Part shown: in pieces, positions 27,476 through 37,952 of the stretch
How positions within the stretch are numbered: position 1 is the first letter of the stretch
How the letters are laid out: the number at the start of each line of letters is the position of its first letter
Source: Pseudomonadota bacterium
GTDB lineage: Bacteria > Pseudomonadota > Gammaproteobacteria > Nitrosococcales > Methylophagaceae
Assembly (NCBI GenBank): GCA_030576275.1
Contig: JALIBN010000026.1
Location: 21,440 to 85,439 of the forward strand
Direction of reading: 5' to 3'
DNA length: 64,000 nt
The notes under the pieces: generated by a model
The model's input: only the letters and a program-made list of their open reading frames with translations
Database searches by the model: none
What the model was told of the DNA's origin: nothing
Program-made: the position numbers and the translations under genes

Positions 27476-28558
27476 ATGTTCAGTCGCTATAACCTGCCAC
27501 GACTTTTTTATGTTTTTAGTTTAGTTGCCTTATTAACACTATCTTCTATTAGCCAAGCTCAAGAAAAAATGGTCGTAGATGTCATTAAACCCATTATATC
27601 TTCTAATAGTCAGATTTTGAGACTGTCAGGATCATTAACAGCCGAAAAACACAGTATGCTGTCGCCTAGAGTCGATGGCCTAATTGCTAAGGTTAATGTC
27701 GACGCAGGTAGTCATGTTAAAAAAGGCGATGTATTACTCAACCTTGATCCCACGATGAGTGAATATGAGCTTAAACAAGTAAAAGCTAATGTAGGAAAGG
27801 TCATCGCTGATCGTAATGAGGCCGATAGAATGGTTAAAGAGGCTGAAGGTTTAGTCACTCGTAAAACGCTTCCTCAAAATGAGCTGGCTATACGTAAGGC
27901 AAATTTAGCGTTAAAAAAAGCAGAACTATTATCAGTGAGTGCATCCCAATCCATAATAGAAGAAACAATCCGCCGACATGAACTTATTGCCCCTTTTTCT
28001 GGCGTAATCAGTAATAAAATGACAGAAATGGGTGAGTGGGTTAGTCGTGGTGATCCTGTTCTTGAATTGGTTAACCTTGATGAAATCTGGTTGGATATTA
28101 ATGTTCCGCAAGAACATTTTGCTGATATAAGTAGAGCCGCAAGCGTCACTGTGATCTCTGATACTTACCCTGAACAACGTTTGAAAGGGCAGATTCAATC
28201 GGTGGTGCCAGTCAGTAATAGCCTAGCAAGGGCTTTTTTAGTCAGAGTAACGCTTGATAATAAATCATTATCTCTTCTTCCTGGCACTTCAGCGACAGCG
28301 GAGTTTAATATACAGCTGATGAATGATGTTCCGCTGGTCATTCCGAGAGATGCCTTGCTCATTAACCCTGATAGCAGTCACAGCGTTTTTATTATTGAAG
28401 ATGACAAGGCTTTACGCCGTAAAGTGGAACTGGGCCGCACAACGGCCGATGGCGTTAATATTACGCATGGCTTGAGTGTCGATGATTGGGTTGTCATTCG
28501 TGGTAATGAAGTACTTCATCATGAGCAGCTCGTATCAATCAATCAAGCAAGAGATTAG
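27476..28558 (+). CDS. RND efflux periplasmic adaptor (membrane fusion protein)
   Basis: A HlyD/AcrA-type adaptor that links an RND pump to an outer-membrane channel. From the ATG at 27476 the protein starts MFSRYNLPRLFYVF and has a signal peptide ending SISQAQ; the tracked start at 27440 adds 12 poorly supported residues. Next come a biotinyl-lipoyl-like half motif (HSMLSPRVDGLIAKVNVDAGSHVKKGDVLLNLD), an alpha-hairpin (about 100-165), the second lipoyl half (LIAPFSGVISNKMTEMGEWV) and beta-barrel domains. The permease gene follows after six bases. The substrate is unknown; the possible Fur box hints at metal or siderophore-related export. No outer-membrane channel gene is nearby. Confidence 0.88.
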   Translation: MFSRYNLPRLFYVFSLVALLTLSSISQAQEKMVVDVIKPIISSNSQILRLSGSLTAEKHSMLSPRVDGLIAKVNVDAGSHVKKGDVLLNLDPTMSEYELKQVKANVGKVIADRNEADRMVKEAEGLVTRKTLPQNELAIRKANLALKKAELLSVSASQSIIEETIRRHELIAPFSGVISNKMTEMGEWVSRGDPVLELVNLDEIWLDINVPQEHFADISRAASVTVISDTYPEQRLKGQIQSVVPVSNSLARAFLVRVTLDNKSLSLLPGTSATAEFNIQLMNDVPLVIPRDALLINPDSSHSVFIIEDDKALRRKVELGRTTADGVNITHGLSVDDWVVIRGNEVLHHEQLVSINQARD

Positions 28559-28564
28559 ACGGTT

Positions 28565-31500
28565 ATGATTACACGTCCAATCTACCACGGGAAATTATTA
28601 ACCGTTATTGTTCTCATTATTATTGTATTGGGGATCGTTGCAGCCTCTCGTATCCCCGTACAAATGATTCCAGATCTCGATGTGAGAACCATCAGTGTCG
28701 TAACTGGTTGGCCGGGTGCTACACCTCAGGACATTGAAAAAGAAATTCTGCTCGAACAAGAGCGCTATTTGAGTAGTGTGCCGAATTTAGCAAGAATGAA
28801 GTCTGTGGCAGAAAGTTCTCAAGCAAGAGTTGAGCTAGAGTTCTCCTCCGGCATTGATATCAATGAAACCTTAATTGAAGTGACCAATGCATTAAGTCAA
28901 GTCTCGAACTACCCAGAAAATGTAAATCAACCACGAATAATAAGTAGCTCTTTTTCCGAAAATGCATTTATGTACTATGCGGTCACGCCTCTTTCAGGCA
29001 ACCCATTTAATCTTGATATGCAAATGGTGACAGATTTCATTGATGATGAAGTGCGTCCGTTGATGGAGCGTGTACCCGGTGTTTCAAATGTTGATTTACG
29101 CGGTGGTGCTGAACGACAAATTCAAATTCATATTGACCCTGAAAAATTGGCCTATCGCGGTTTATCTCTAAGCGATGTGAGAAATGCCATTCGTGCTCGT
29201 AACCATGATACTTCTGCCGGCGATTTAAACGAAGGAAAGCGACGCTATCTGATCAGAACTACAGGCAGGTTTAAAGATCTTGACGGCTTAAAACGACTTA
29301 TTCTCATCCATCAAAATGATACTTATATCCGCTTAGAAGATGTAGCTGAAGTCAAGCTGGATCACTACGAAATATGGGGTATTTCAGTCGTCAACAATGA
29401 ACGCGCTCTTAGCTTGGCGGTGAGACGTGAGTCAGGTTCGAATGTGATCAATATTAAAAAAGCCATGACTCAGGTGGTCGATGAGATTCGACGTAATGAA
29501 CTAGAACCCAATGGACTTACCATTAACTTAATAGGTGATGATGTACGTTATGTGCAGGCTTCTATTGATAATGTCACGCGTAACCTCATACTCGGTGGTC
29601 TATTAGCCACACTCATTTTATTTTTATTTTTACGCTCCGGTCGTGCCACCTTAATTGGCTTAATTGGTATGCCAATCTGTACCATTGCTGCCTTCATCGG
29701 TCTATTGGCTTTTGATCGTACGATTAACGTGATATCGATGGCGGGAATTGCTTTTGCTATTGGTATGACCGTCGACAATACGATTGTCGTATTAGAAAGT
29801 ATTGAACAAGCTCGTAGACGAGGATTACAACGATTTGAAGCGGCGATATCTGGAATAAAAGATGTCTGGACAGCGGTGCTCGCATCCAGCTTAACCACCG
29901 TCTTGGTGTTTGCGCCAGTGTTATTTGTTACTGAAGAAGCCGGTCAATTATATTCAGATATTGCCATTGCCGTGTCTACCGCTATTATTGCATCGATGTT
30001 GTTTGCCGTTGCCGTTGTGCCTGCTGCATCAGCTCATTTTGGCTTAAACACACAACAAAATACTAAATCCTCGAAATCTTCCCTCTTCTTATTGAATATC
30101 ATTCATTATTTAAACGCCTCATCAATAACTCGATTAGCGTCGATCGCATTAATACCTATCTTAACGCTGGGTATTGCATGGCACTATTTGCCAGCGGCTG
30201 AATATCTACCCGAAGGTGAAGAGCCAAAAGCATTTAGTAGAATGATTGCACCGCCGGGCTATAATTTTGATGAAATGAAAAAAATAGGCGATGAAATAAC
30301 AGGTAAATTAGTCAAAGCCTTACATGCCGATCCTGTCGAGTTTGATCAAGGCAACATTCAAATACCTTCATTAAAATACTATTTCCAACGCATCGGGCCG
30401 GGCTATGTTTGGGTGATGGCAGAGCCAACTCGCCCACAAGATATAGAGCCAATGATGCAAGCTTTTACTCACCTATTTAGAAGCTATCCTGGTATGCGTG
30501 CATTCTCATCGCGTGGCTCTATTATTTCTAGCAATGATGGTGGTTCACGCGCTGTTAACCTTGATATAGCAGGTGCTAATCAAGCTGAGTTATATCAGAC
30601 AACACAACATGTCTTACTCAAAGCTCAGCAAATGTTCAGTGAAGCTCAAATTACCTCAGATCCCAATACATTGTCGCTTGATCAGCCTTTAATTGAAGTT
30701 CATCCGCGATGGGAACGTTTAGCTGAACTAGGTATCGATGCCGATGAATTTGGATACACGGTTGCTGCATTGAGTGACGGTGCTTATGTTGATGAGTTCT
30801 TTTTAGATGATGACAAGGTTGATATCTTCCTATTTAGTAATGCAGGGCAAAACCAAACCTTATCGCAACTCGCTACACAACCAGTCTCCACGCCAATTGG
30901 TACAGTGTTACCGCTCAATGCCTTAGCTGATATTATTGAAACTGTCGATAGTGATGAATTAAGGCGCATTGACGGCCGCCGAACAGTCACGTTATCTATT
31001 ATTCCTCCACGCGGTATCGCACTGGAAACCGCTGTTCAAATGGTACGTGACGAGATGATTCCGGCTATGCGGGCCGACGGTGAAGTTGGTAAAGGTGTAT
31101 CGATTAGTATTTCTGGTGCTGCTGACCAACTTGATGCAACCCGTGATTCATTATCAAGCAACTTCCTCATTGCCCTGATTCTTATCTACCTATTATTAGT
31201 CGCCATTTTTAAGCACTGGTTCTATCCATTTTTAATTCTAGCGACTATCCCATTAGGCATCGCCGGTGGGATTTTAGGTCTAGTCGGGGTTAATGCCTCA
31301 GCAGTATTAATCGCCAGTATAGGTTTCAATCCTATCGTTCAACCTTTTGATATGATAACGATGCTTGGCTTTATCATCTTGCTAGGCACCGTGGTCAATA
31401 ACCCCATACTGATAGTAGAACAAGCTCGTAGAAATTTAGCGAATGACGCTAATACGATCAGAGATGCAGTAAATCAAGCTGTGGCAACTCGACTTCGTCC

Positions 31501-31717
31501 TATTTTAATGTCGACAGCAACGACTATTTGTGGCTTAGCGCCACTAGTTTTTATACCAGGGGCAGGAACTGAGCTTTATCGTGGAGTGGGTATTGTTGTA
31601 TTAAGCGGGCTTTTCTTTTCCACGCTCGTTACCTTATTCTTTCTGCCCAGTTTAATGATTACAGTACTTACATTACTGAGAAAAAATACTAAAATTAGCC
31701 ATGTCACTAAACTTTGA
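28565..31717 (+). CDS. RND efflux permease (AcrB/HAE1 family)
   Basis: A 1050-residue inner-membrane proton-driven pump. It has the usual layout: TM1 near the N-terminus (LLTVIVLIIIVLGIVAA), a large periplasmic loop, TMs 2-6 around residues 335-480, a second periplasmic loop and TMs 8-12 at the end. Recognisable stretches are QMIPDLDVRTISVVTGWPGATPQDIEKEI, GMTVDNTIVVLESIEQARRRG (TM4 Asp region) and GTVVNNPILIVEQARRN. Together with the adaptor it forms a two-gene operon lacking its outer-membrane partner. Substrate cannot be predicted from sequence. Confidence 0.92.
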   Translation: MITRPIYHGKLLTVIVLIIIVLGIVAASRIPVQMIPDLDVRTISVVTGWPGATPQDIEKEILLEQERYLSSVPNLARMKSVAESSQARVELEFSSGIDINETLIEVTNALSQVSNYPENVNQPRIISSSFSENAFMYYAVTPLSGNPFNLDMQMVTDFIDDEVRPLMERVPGVSNVDLRGGAERQIQIHIDPEKLAYRGLSLSDVRNAIRARNHDTSAGDLNEGKRRYLIRTTGRFKDLDGLKRLILIHQNDTYIRLEDVAEVKLDHYEIWGISVVNNERALSLAVRRESGSNVINIKKAMTQVVDEIRRNELEPNGLTINLIGDDVRYVQASIDNVTRNLILGGLLATLILFLFLRSGRATLIGLIGMPICTIAAFIGLLAFDRTINVISMAGIAFAIGMTVDNTIVVLESIEQARRRGLQRFEAAISGIKDVWTAVLASSLTTVLVFAPVLFVTEEAGQLYSDIAIAVSTAIIASMLFAVAVVPAASAHFGLNTQQNTKSSKSSLFLLNIIHYLNASSITRLASIALIPILTLGIAWHYLPAAEYLPEGEEPKAFSRMIAPPGYNFDEMKKIGDEITGKLVKALHADPVEFDQGNIQIPSLKYYFQRIGPGYVWVMAEPTRPQDIEPMMQAFTHLFRSYPGMRAFSSRGSIISSNDGGSRAVNLDIAGANQAELYQTTQHVLLKAQQMFSEAQITSDPNTLSLDQPLIEVHPRWERLAELGIDADEFGYTVAALSDGAYVDEFFLDDDKVDIFLFSNAGQNQTLSQLATQPVSTPIGTVLPLNALADIIETVDSDELRRIDGRRTVTLSIIPPRGIALETAVQMVRDEMIPAMRADGEVGKGVSISISGAADQLDATRDSLSSNFLIALILIYLLLVAIFKHWFYPFLILATIPLGIAGGILGLVGVNASAVLIASIGFNPIVQPFDMITMLGFIILLGTVVNNPILIVEQARRNLANDANTIRDAVNQAVATRLRPILMSTATTICGLAPLVFIPGAGTELYRGVGIVVLSGLFFSTLVTLFFLPSLMITVLTLLRKNTKISHVTKL

Positions 31718-32470
31718 ATGCAGAGCTAATAAAGCAGTAGTGATGTATAAAGAAAATAAATCTATAAAGCCTCCAACTTCCGGACTACAGTGGGAGCTTC
31801 AACGAACAACTACTTTTGACACCATAGCGGCGGATTGTTAAAAGTCCCATCTCGACCCACAGCAGACATTTAGAGTATTAGATTTAAGCAAGAAAGAGCC
31901 ACAATAATAGTTGACTAATTTAGTAGGGTATATTAAAGTTAAAAGCTACTAAATTAGCTAACTATGATATCCATACAAGAGAGAAGTCATTGCCACTGCA
32001 TTAATGGAAAATATTGACATTCGGCAAGAGTGTTGCTTTTTAATACGTGAAAATGACTATATTTACTTGAATTTTTGGTTTTCAAAAAGATTTAAACATA
32101 TTCTTGAACTGTGAAATTGAGAGAATCATATTGAGTGTAGTGGTGCAAAATTTGGCAACACCGAGCAGTGATTCAGGAGCATGTCGTGCTGTCAGAACTA
32201 CATCCGCAATTAAAAAACCTATTTTACCAACATCGTTACCGAAATTCTGTTGGAAGTCATCGCTCACTGACGGAACCCAAAAGACAACTAGAAGCTATTA
32301 AAGCACTCTCTATAGTAAACTGTAAGGCGTGGGGTCTCGTGTTGGGTGCGCATATTTCACGCTATAACTTACACGTGCGGAAAATGTTCGAAAGGAACCG
32401 TTGAGATTGGTTTAGGCCTTGCTTAGCAAATAATAAAAAACATACATAGTTAGCTTTGGAGATACTAAAG
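31718..32470. other. Non-coding gap between RND operon and folE
   Basis: About 750 bases. It contains the inverted repeat at 31910-31962 and several short overlapping ORFs (32082-32404) in three frames with no recognisable product. The DNA looks like decayed sequence plus the folE promoter region. Confidence 0.5.
31910..31962 (+). terminator. Inverted repeat after the RND operon
   Basis: gttgactaatttagtag (31910-31926) pairs with ctactaaattagctaac (31946-31962), 15 of 17 positions, around a 19-base loop, about 190 bases after the permease stop. AT-rich and without a U-tract, so a weak terminator candidate. Confidence 0.35.
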
Positions 32471-33085
32471 ATGGGTGAATTTGAATATCACAATAAAATT
32501 TCAACAGGAGAAATGAATAAGTCAGAAGAGCCCTTTACCGAGCAGGATTGGCGTCGTTTACTCATCAGTTTGGGGGAGGATCCAGATAGACCTGGCCTAG
32601 TGGAAACACCATCCCGTGTTGCAAAAGCTTGGAAACACTGGACTTCTGGCTATACGAAAGACCCAGCGGAACTACTAAAGGTATTCGAAGATGGTGCGGA
32701 AGGTTACGACGAACTGGTCATCATACGTGGTATTCCTGTCTATAGTCATTGTGAGCACCATCTGGCGCCTTTCTTTGGTAAAGCCACGATCGGCTATGTT
32801 CCCGACGGAAAAGTAGTGGGCTTATCAAAGCTTACTCGCTTAGTTGACTGCTTCGCCAAGAGGTTACAGGGGCAGGAACGTCTTACCGTCCAAATTGCCA
32901 ACGCTCTCATGACCCATCTAGAGCCGAAAGCAGTTGGTGTGATTATTAACTGCCGTCATCTCTGCATGGAGAGCCGCGGCATTCGTACGCAGGGAGAGGA
33001 AACCATAACGTCAACCATGCTGGGTGATCTCTCATCTAACCTGGCCTTGCGTACCGAGTTTCTTACGTTGGCGCAAGAACGGTAA
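32471..33085 (+). CDS. folE: GTP cyclohydrolase I
   Basis: FolE converts GTP to dihydroneopterin triphosphate, the first step to tetrahydrofolate. The zinc-site motif is [11 protein letters not shown] with the second cysteine in [10 protein letters not shown], and GRATIGY-like [19 protein letters not shown] and [11 protein letters not shown] are conserved. I took the ATG at 32471, with ggag nine bases upstream, over the tracked TTG at 32456. About 204 residues; family usual 190-220. It is followed after 41 bases by lipA, an uncommon pairing, and both are somewhat richer in G+C than the flanks. Confidence 0.93.
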   Translation: MGEFEYHNKISTGEMNKSEEPFTEQDWRRLLISLGEDPDRPGLVETPSRVAKAWKHWTSGYTKDPAELLKVFEDGAEGYDELVIIRGIPVYSHCEHHLAPFFGKATIGYVPDGKVVGLSKLTRLVDCFAKRLQGQERLTVQIANALMTHLEPKAVGVIINCRHLCMESRGIRTQGEETITSTMLGDLSSNLALRTEFLTLAQER

Positions 33086-33126
33086 TCGGAATATGCACAA
33101 GCAAAATAAATGAGGATCTCCGCAAC

Positions 33127-34122
33127 ATGACAACTGAAGGCACTAGCCTTAAAAAAAGGGTATATCCACTGTTACATTCCCCGGCATCGGATCAACGGCA
33201 GGACCAACAAAGAGGCTCCCTCAAGACTAAACGCAACCATCATCCAACGGCAAAGTTACCAAAACCAAGCTGGATTCGCGTAAAGGTACCTTTAACATCA
33301 AGTCGCTTCAGTGAGATCAAAGATATCGTGCGAACCAACCAGTTGGTGACAGTATGTGAAGAAGCATCCTGTCCTAACATCAGTGAATGTTGGAATAAAG
33401 GCGCTGCAACCTTTATGATTATGGGCGATAAATGCACCCGTCGCTGTAGATTCTGCAACGTCAGCACCGGCCGACCTGACTCGTTGGATAGCAATGAACC
33501 AGAACGGCTCGCCCGAACGATTGCATTGATGAATCTAAATTACGTGGTGATTACCTCAGTTGACCGCGATGATTTGCGAGATGGCGGTGCCAGCCATTTC
33601 GTCGCGTGCATCCGTCAGATTCGGACGCAAGCACCTAACACACGCATCGAAATTCTTACCCCAGACTTTGCTGGGCGTCTGGATTTGGCGCTGAAAATTC
33701 TCAGCAGTGCGCCTCCAGACGTGTTGAACCATAATATTGAAACTGTGCCACGTTTATACAAAGAAGCTCGTCCTGGTGCTGATTTTCAAAACTCACTCAA
33801 TCTGTTGAATAATTTTAAGAAAATGCATCCTAAGATATTGACCAAATCCGGTCTGATGGTAGGACTAGGTGAAACCGATGACGAAATTTTGCAAGTCATG
33901 CGTGACCTGCGTGATCACAATGTCAACATGTTGACTATTGGCCAGTACTTACAACCATCCGGCGGTCACATGCCGGTTATGCGTTATCCACACCCTGACA
34001 CTTTCAAGATGTATGAGAAGGAAGCTTACAAAATGGGTTTTGTAAATGCAGCGTCTGGACCAATGGTACGTAGCTCATACTATGCCGATCAGCAGGCACA
34101 TCGAGCAGGACTAAATAATTAA
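33127..34122 (+). CDS. lipA: Lipoyl synthase
   Basis: A radical-SAM enzyme that inserts two sulphurs into octanoyl groups on lipoyl domains. Both iron-sulphur sites are visible: the auxiliary cluster [12 protein letters not shown] and the radical-SAM motif [10 protein letters not shown]. The C-terminal RSSYYADQ supplies the serine ligand typical of LipA. Length 331 residues with a longer, basic N-terminus than E. coli (321). lipB, usually its neighbour, is absent; instead it follows folE. A gaggat site precedes the ATG. Confidence 0.95.
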   Translation: MTTEGTSLKKRVYPLLHSPASDQRQDQQRGSLKTKRNHHPTAKLPKPSWIRVKVPLTSSRFSEIKDIVRTNQLVTVCEEASCPNISECWNKGAATFMIMGDKCTRRCRFCNVSTGRPDSLDSNEPERLARTIALMNLNYVVITSVDRDDLRDGGASHFVACIRQIRTQAPNTRIEILTPDFAGRLDLALKILSSAPPDVLNHNIETVPRLYKEARPGADFQNSLNLLNNFKKMHPKILTKSGLMVGLGETDDEILQVMRDLRDHNVNMLTIGQYLQPSGGHMPVMRYPHPDTFKMYEKEAYKMGFVNAASGPMVRSSYYADQQAHRAGLNN

Positions 34123-34747
34123 TGTTCATTGTTAACTAGAAAAAATTGAGTAATTGTAATCTCAAATGACGGTTAATCTGCATGTGATTATTATGCATAT
34201 TTGCAAGTTTTTATCATCAATTTTTAAATAGCTAAGATTTTAATAAAAATTTATTGGGAAAATAAATGAATGCCGCTTTACCTAGCATGACCCTACAAGA
34301 AGAAACTTTCTCAGCTATGCGCTTGAGCAAAATATCTTATGACTACACCTCATTTTTTGACCGCCAAATGGTCATTCGGTTTCTTGGTGATGAAATTTTG
34401 GAAAATTCAAATGAATTGCGTGATGAAAATGAATCCCAACGCTCGGTGAGCATGTTGTTTGGTCTGTTAGGTGATTCATGGGTGCTTAGGCGTAATTCTT
34501 TTTTGCACATATGATTTACTAGAAAATTATATATACCGAAGCCTTAATAGATGGTGCTGTATCACCGCATTACAGCGATTGATGAACATCGAGAGAATAA
34601 CCATAATCATATGGGCCGGTAATGCAAAATTTTTGCGACTAGTTATAGCAATACGTTAAGCCATTACCATATAAATACGCAACAAATCAGATAGCTTATA
34701 TGAGCTAATCATTAAAATAAATTAACTTATCAGGTAGAACATCTTTC
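34123..34747. other. Gap between lipA and serA with one small ORF
   Basis: About 620 AT-rich bases. Apart from the hypothetical ORF at 34266-34514 I see no gene, RNA or terminator with a clear stem. The serA promoter should lie in the last 100 bases. Confidence 0.5.
34266..34514 (+). CDS. Hypothetical 82-residue protein
   Basis: Not recognised. An ATG-started ORF in the lipA-serA gap, with a weak gggaaa sequence before it. The product is acidic in the middle (GDEILENSNELRDENES) with no signal peptide or membrane segment. The C-terminus (LRRNSFLHI) looks abrupt, and a second overlapping ORF at 34471 continues in another frame, so it may be a frameshifted remnant of something longer. Neighbouring genes give no hint of function. 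Confidence 0.3.
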   Translation: MNAALPSMTLQEETFSAMRLSKISYDYTSFFDRQMVIRFLGDEILENSNELRDENESQRSVSMLFGLLGDSWVLRRNSFLHI

Positions 34748-35977
34748 ATGAAATTACAGGCAAATAAAAAAGCTGACGCCCGCTTTCTCCTATTAGAGGG
34801 CTTACATCAAAATGTAGAAGATACACTTAAAAAAGCAGGCTATGACAATATTGAATATATATCACATGCTTTAGATGAAGACGCTTTAATTGAAAAAATT
34901 AAAGATGCGCGTTTTATTGGTATTCGCTCTAGAACACAGTTAACAAAACAAGTCTTAGACGCTGCTGAAAGACTTGCTGCGATTGGTTGCTTTTGTATTG
35001 GTACAAACCAAGTTGATTTAGACGCTGCGAGAGTAAAAGGGATTCCAGTGTTCAATGCGCCATACTCAAATACACGCTCGGTCGCCGAGTTAGTGATTGG
35101 CCAATTAATTTTATTACTACGTGATATACCAGCTAAGAGCAAACAAGTACATGAAGGCCGCTGGCCTAAAACGACTAAAAATTCTAACGAGGCCCGAGGT
35201 AAAACATTAGGAATTGTTGGTTATGGTAATATTGGTTCTCAGTTATCCGTACTTGCTGAGAGCTTAGGCATGAACGTGATTTATTACGATGTAGTCACTA
35301 AGTTACCGCTTGGTAATGCGAGCCAAGTTGGCTCATTAAAAGAACTATTAAACCAAGCAGACGTAGTGACGTTACATGTCCCTGAAGTACCTTCTACTAA
35401 AAACATGATCACAAAGAAGGAGTTTGCTGAAATGAAAGCAAGTTCAATCTTTATCAATGCTGCTCGCGGCACTTGTGTTGTGCTGGAAGACTTAGCAGAA
35501 GTGATTGAAAACGGAAAACTAAGAGGTGCAGCGATTGACGTGTTCCCTAAAGAGCCAAAATCAAATGAAGAGTCATTAGAATCTGTACTGCGTGGTTTTG
35601 ATAATGTGATTTTAACGCCGCACATTGGCGGCTCAACAGCTGAAGCACAAGCGAACATTGGCTTAGAAGTTGCCCAAAAGTTTGTACAATATGCCAATAA
35701 CGGCACGACAGTTTCTGCTGTTAACTTCCCTGAAATTAGTATGCCACAGCGCCCAGAAACACATCGCTTATTGCATATCCATCATAACCAGCCTGGCGTT
35801 TTATCAAACATCAACTCACTATTTGCTAAAAAAAACATCAACATCTTGGCACAAAGCATGATTACACGAGATGAAATAGGTTATTTGGTCATGGATGTCG
35901 CTGGTATTGATTCACAATCAGCCTTTGAACAGTTGGATACGGTTGATGGCACGATTAGATTGAGATTGCTCTACTAA
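34748..35977 (+). CDS. serA: D-3-phosphoglycerate dehydrogenase
   Basis: SerA oxidises 3-phosphoglycerate to start serine synthesis. The NAD-binding motif is GIVGYGNIGSQLSVLAESLGM (about residue 155), the catalytic arginine is in NAARGTCVVLEDLA, and the histidine in LTPHIGGSTAEAQ. A C-terminal ACT domain (about 335-409, HRLLHIHHNQPGVLSNINSLF) gives feedback inhibition by serine, as in E. coli SerA (410 residues). The gene stands alone and ends at a shared terminator with the convergent dld. Confidence 0.95.
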   Translation: MKLQANKKADARFLLLEGLHQNVEDTLKKAGYDNIEYISHALDEDALIEKIKDARFIGIRSRTQLTKQVLDAAERLAAIGCFCIGTNQVDLDAARVKGIPVFNAPYSNTRSVAELVIGQLILLLRDIPAKSKQVHEGRWPKTTKNSNEARGKTLGIVGYGNIGSQLSVLAESLGMNVIYYDVVTKLPLGNASQVGSLKELLNQADVVTLHVPEVPSTKNMITKKEFAEMKASSIFINAARGTCVVLEDLAEVIENGKLRGAAIDVFPKEPKSNEESLESVLRGFDNVILTPHIGGSTAEAQANIGLEVAQKFVQYANNGTTVSAVNFPEISMPQRPETHRLLHIHHNQPGVLSNINSLFAKKNINILAQSMITRDEIGYLVMDVAGIDSQSAFEQLDTVDGTIRLRLLY

Positions 35978-36004
35978 TCGACCCAACACTGCCTACCCGT
36001 ATTT

Positions 36005-36036
36005 AAAAAGCCTTGCTACTACTCGCAAGGCTTTTT
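36005..36036. terminator. Bidirectional intrinsic terminator serA/dld
   Basis: aaaaagccttgc (36005-36016), loop tactactc, gcaaggcttttt (36025-36036): a perfect 12-bp stem with a T-tract on the plus strand and, because the arm begins with A's, on the minus strand too. It lies between two convergent genes. Confidence 0.92.
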
Positions 36037-36052
36037 AATTGTGCATTAATAC

Positions 36053-37762
36053 TTACTTTTTAACCTCCGCCCAATGCTTCAGCTTACTGGTTTTACCAAT
36101 ACCCGGGTTAAAGGTATTGCTTGGATCCAGCTTACGATAGAAAGTCTTTAATGCTGCTTTAGCCACATATTCATGACCCACATTATGCTCTGCTGGATAC
36201 TCGGCACCACGCGCATCAAAGGAAGTAAGAATCTTTTCTTTTAACTGCTTGGCATCTACGCCTTTTTTTAATACATAATTCTGATGCATCACGTGACAAA
36301 ACAAATGACCGTAATAGAATTTAGCAGCAATCAAGTCATCAATTTCTGCTGGTAGTTGCTCAAACCATTGCCACTCATTACGTCGTAATGCAATATCAAC
36401 CGTCATCATTGCGCCCACTGTCTTACGCTTCATCGCATGATAACGGCCAATTGCTCCACCAGCAACAAATCGATGTAATATCGCCTTTTCCCCCTCTTGA
36501 GGTGTGCACTCAAAATAGTTACCTTCATGCGTTTTAAAAAACGATTGAAGATAAACGCGGGCTTCATCAATGCCATCACTACTCATTTCTAAAATCCAGT
36601 GATGTTGATATTTCTGATGATAGTCATCCATCCGCTTCGGCAAATGGTTAGGCCACAAATAACTCATGGTTTGCATGACACGATCAGACATTTTGGCTGG
36701 TAAAAATGCAAACTTATCAGCAATACGATCAACTTTTCGTTTTAAGTCGAACATTTTAGGAATGTACTTAGATCCTAATTTATCGATCACTAAAAAGGTA
36801 TCTTTACCGTATTTTTTACTCACCGCATAACAATCGCGATGCAAGTACTCACCTGAGACGGGTAAGGTTTTGAATGTCGATAGAATATCGCGCCGTATGA
36901 CTTCAAATACCTGGTCATCATTTGTACCGATGTAAAAAACTTGCTTCTTTTCAGTTGGGTAGGTGTCTAAACGCACTGCAAATACAGCTAACTTTCCAGC
37001 ACAACCTGACGCCTCATGTAAACGTCGACCATCATTATTAAAGCGTGCTGGTGTATCTGCATCAATTTCTCTTACACGCTGATGATAGACGTTATCGGAT
37101 GCAAGCTTGCCTGAATGCTGTATGTCTTGCGGCCTATAGTGCTGTTGCTCTAAATTATTAAGGATTTCTTCTGGCGAAGAACCAAGGTCAATACCTAGAT
37201 TATTCACTAGTTCCACTTCACCATTGACATTAATCTGTGCATAAAGGGCCAACTCAGTATACGCAGGACCGCGTTGCACTAGTGCACCGCCAGAATTATT
37301 ACATATTCCGCCCACAATTGAGGCTCCTATACATGATGATCCAATGACTGAGTGTGGTTCACGACCATAAGCCGCTAAAGTTTCTTCAAGTCCAAACAGG
37401 GTACTACCTGGCAAGCCGATAATCTGTTTAGCATCGCCAATCAATTGAATTTGATTAATACGCATGGTATTGACAATCACAATTGGGCGATCATAATCAT
37501 TGCCATCGGGTGTTGAACCGCCCGTTAAGCCAGTGTTAGCTGCTTGCATAATAATCGCAACATTCGCTTTCGTACAGACTTGCAATACCCGCCATATCTC
37601 GATTAAAGTACCAGGCCGCACCACAGCCATAGCATCGCCAGAGCCGAAACGATAACCCTTGCTGTAAGGCTGTGTCTTAGCGTCACCCGTCAAGGTATGA
37701 GGGGCGCCAACGATGGCTTTTAACGCATCTATCAAATCTAATTTGGCAGTTTGTTCAGACAT
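36053..37762 (-). CDS. dld: Quinone-dependent D-lactate dehydrogenase
   Basis: A 569-residue flavoprotein matching E. coli Dld (571), a peripheral inner-membrane enzyme that oxidises D-lactate to pyruvate and feeds electrons to quinone. The FAD-binding type 4 domain is at the N-terminus (VVRPGTLIEIWRVLQVCTKANVAIIMQAANTGLTGGSTPDGNDYDRP), followed by SSCIGASIVGGICNNSGGALVQRG; the C-terminal Dld membrane-binding domain includes HRFVAGGAIGRYHAMKRKTVG and EYPAEHNVGHEYVAK. No lactate permease gene is adjacent. It converges on serA across a terminator; upstream is decayed DNA. Confidence 0.93.
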   Translation of the reverse strand: MSEQTAKLDLIDALKAIVGAPHTLTGDAKTQPYSKGYRFGSGDAMAVVRPGTLIEIWRVLQVCTKANVAIIMQAANTGLTGGSTPDGNDYDRPIVIVNTMRINQIQLIGDAKQIIGLPGSTLFGLEETLAAYGREPHSVIGSSCIGASIVGGICNNSGGALVQRGPAYTELALYAQINVNGEVELVNNLGIDLGSSPEEILNNLEQQHYRPQDIQHSGKLASDNVYHQRVREIDADTPARFNNDGRRLHEASGCAGKLAVFAVRLDTYPTEKKQVFYIGTNDDQVFEVIRRDILSTFKTLPVSGEYLHRDCYAVSKKYGKDTFLVIDKLGSKYIPKMFDLKRKVDRIADKFAFLPAKMSDRVMQTMSYLWPNHLPKRMDDYHQKYQHHWILEMSSDGIDEARVYLQSFFKTHEGNYFECTPQEGEKAILHRFVAGGAIGRYHAMKRKTVGAMMTVDIALRRNEWQWFEQLPAEIDDLIAAKFYYGHLFCHVMHQNYVLKKGVDAKQLKEKILTSFDARGAEYPAEHNVGHEYVAKAALKTFYRKLDPSNTFNPGIGKTSKLKHWAEVKK

Positions 37763-37952
37763 TTTATCTCGGCTTAAAAATTCACTATTAATAAAAAATG
37801 ATTATATCATGTGACTAGCATACAAAAATAAGACCTGTCAGAACCAATTTTCACAATCCTATTAAAACCAATGGAGCTGTTTGAAACTACTACATTTGAA
37901 GGGTGGCAACACTATGCTTGAAGGCCTATATAAATGAGCACATATAAAAAAG

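Noticed and set aside
32082-32404. Three overlapping short ORFs before folE
   Set aside because: They overlap in different frames and strands, have no ribosome-binding site and no recognisable product.
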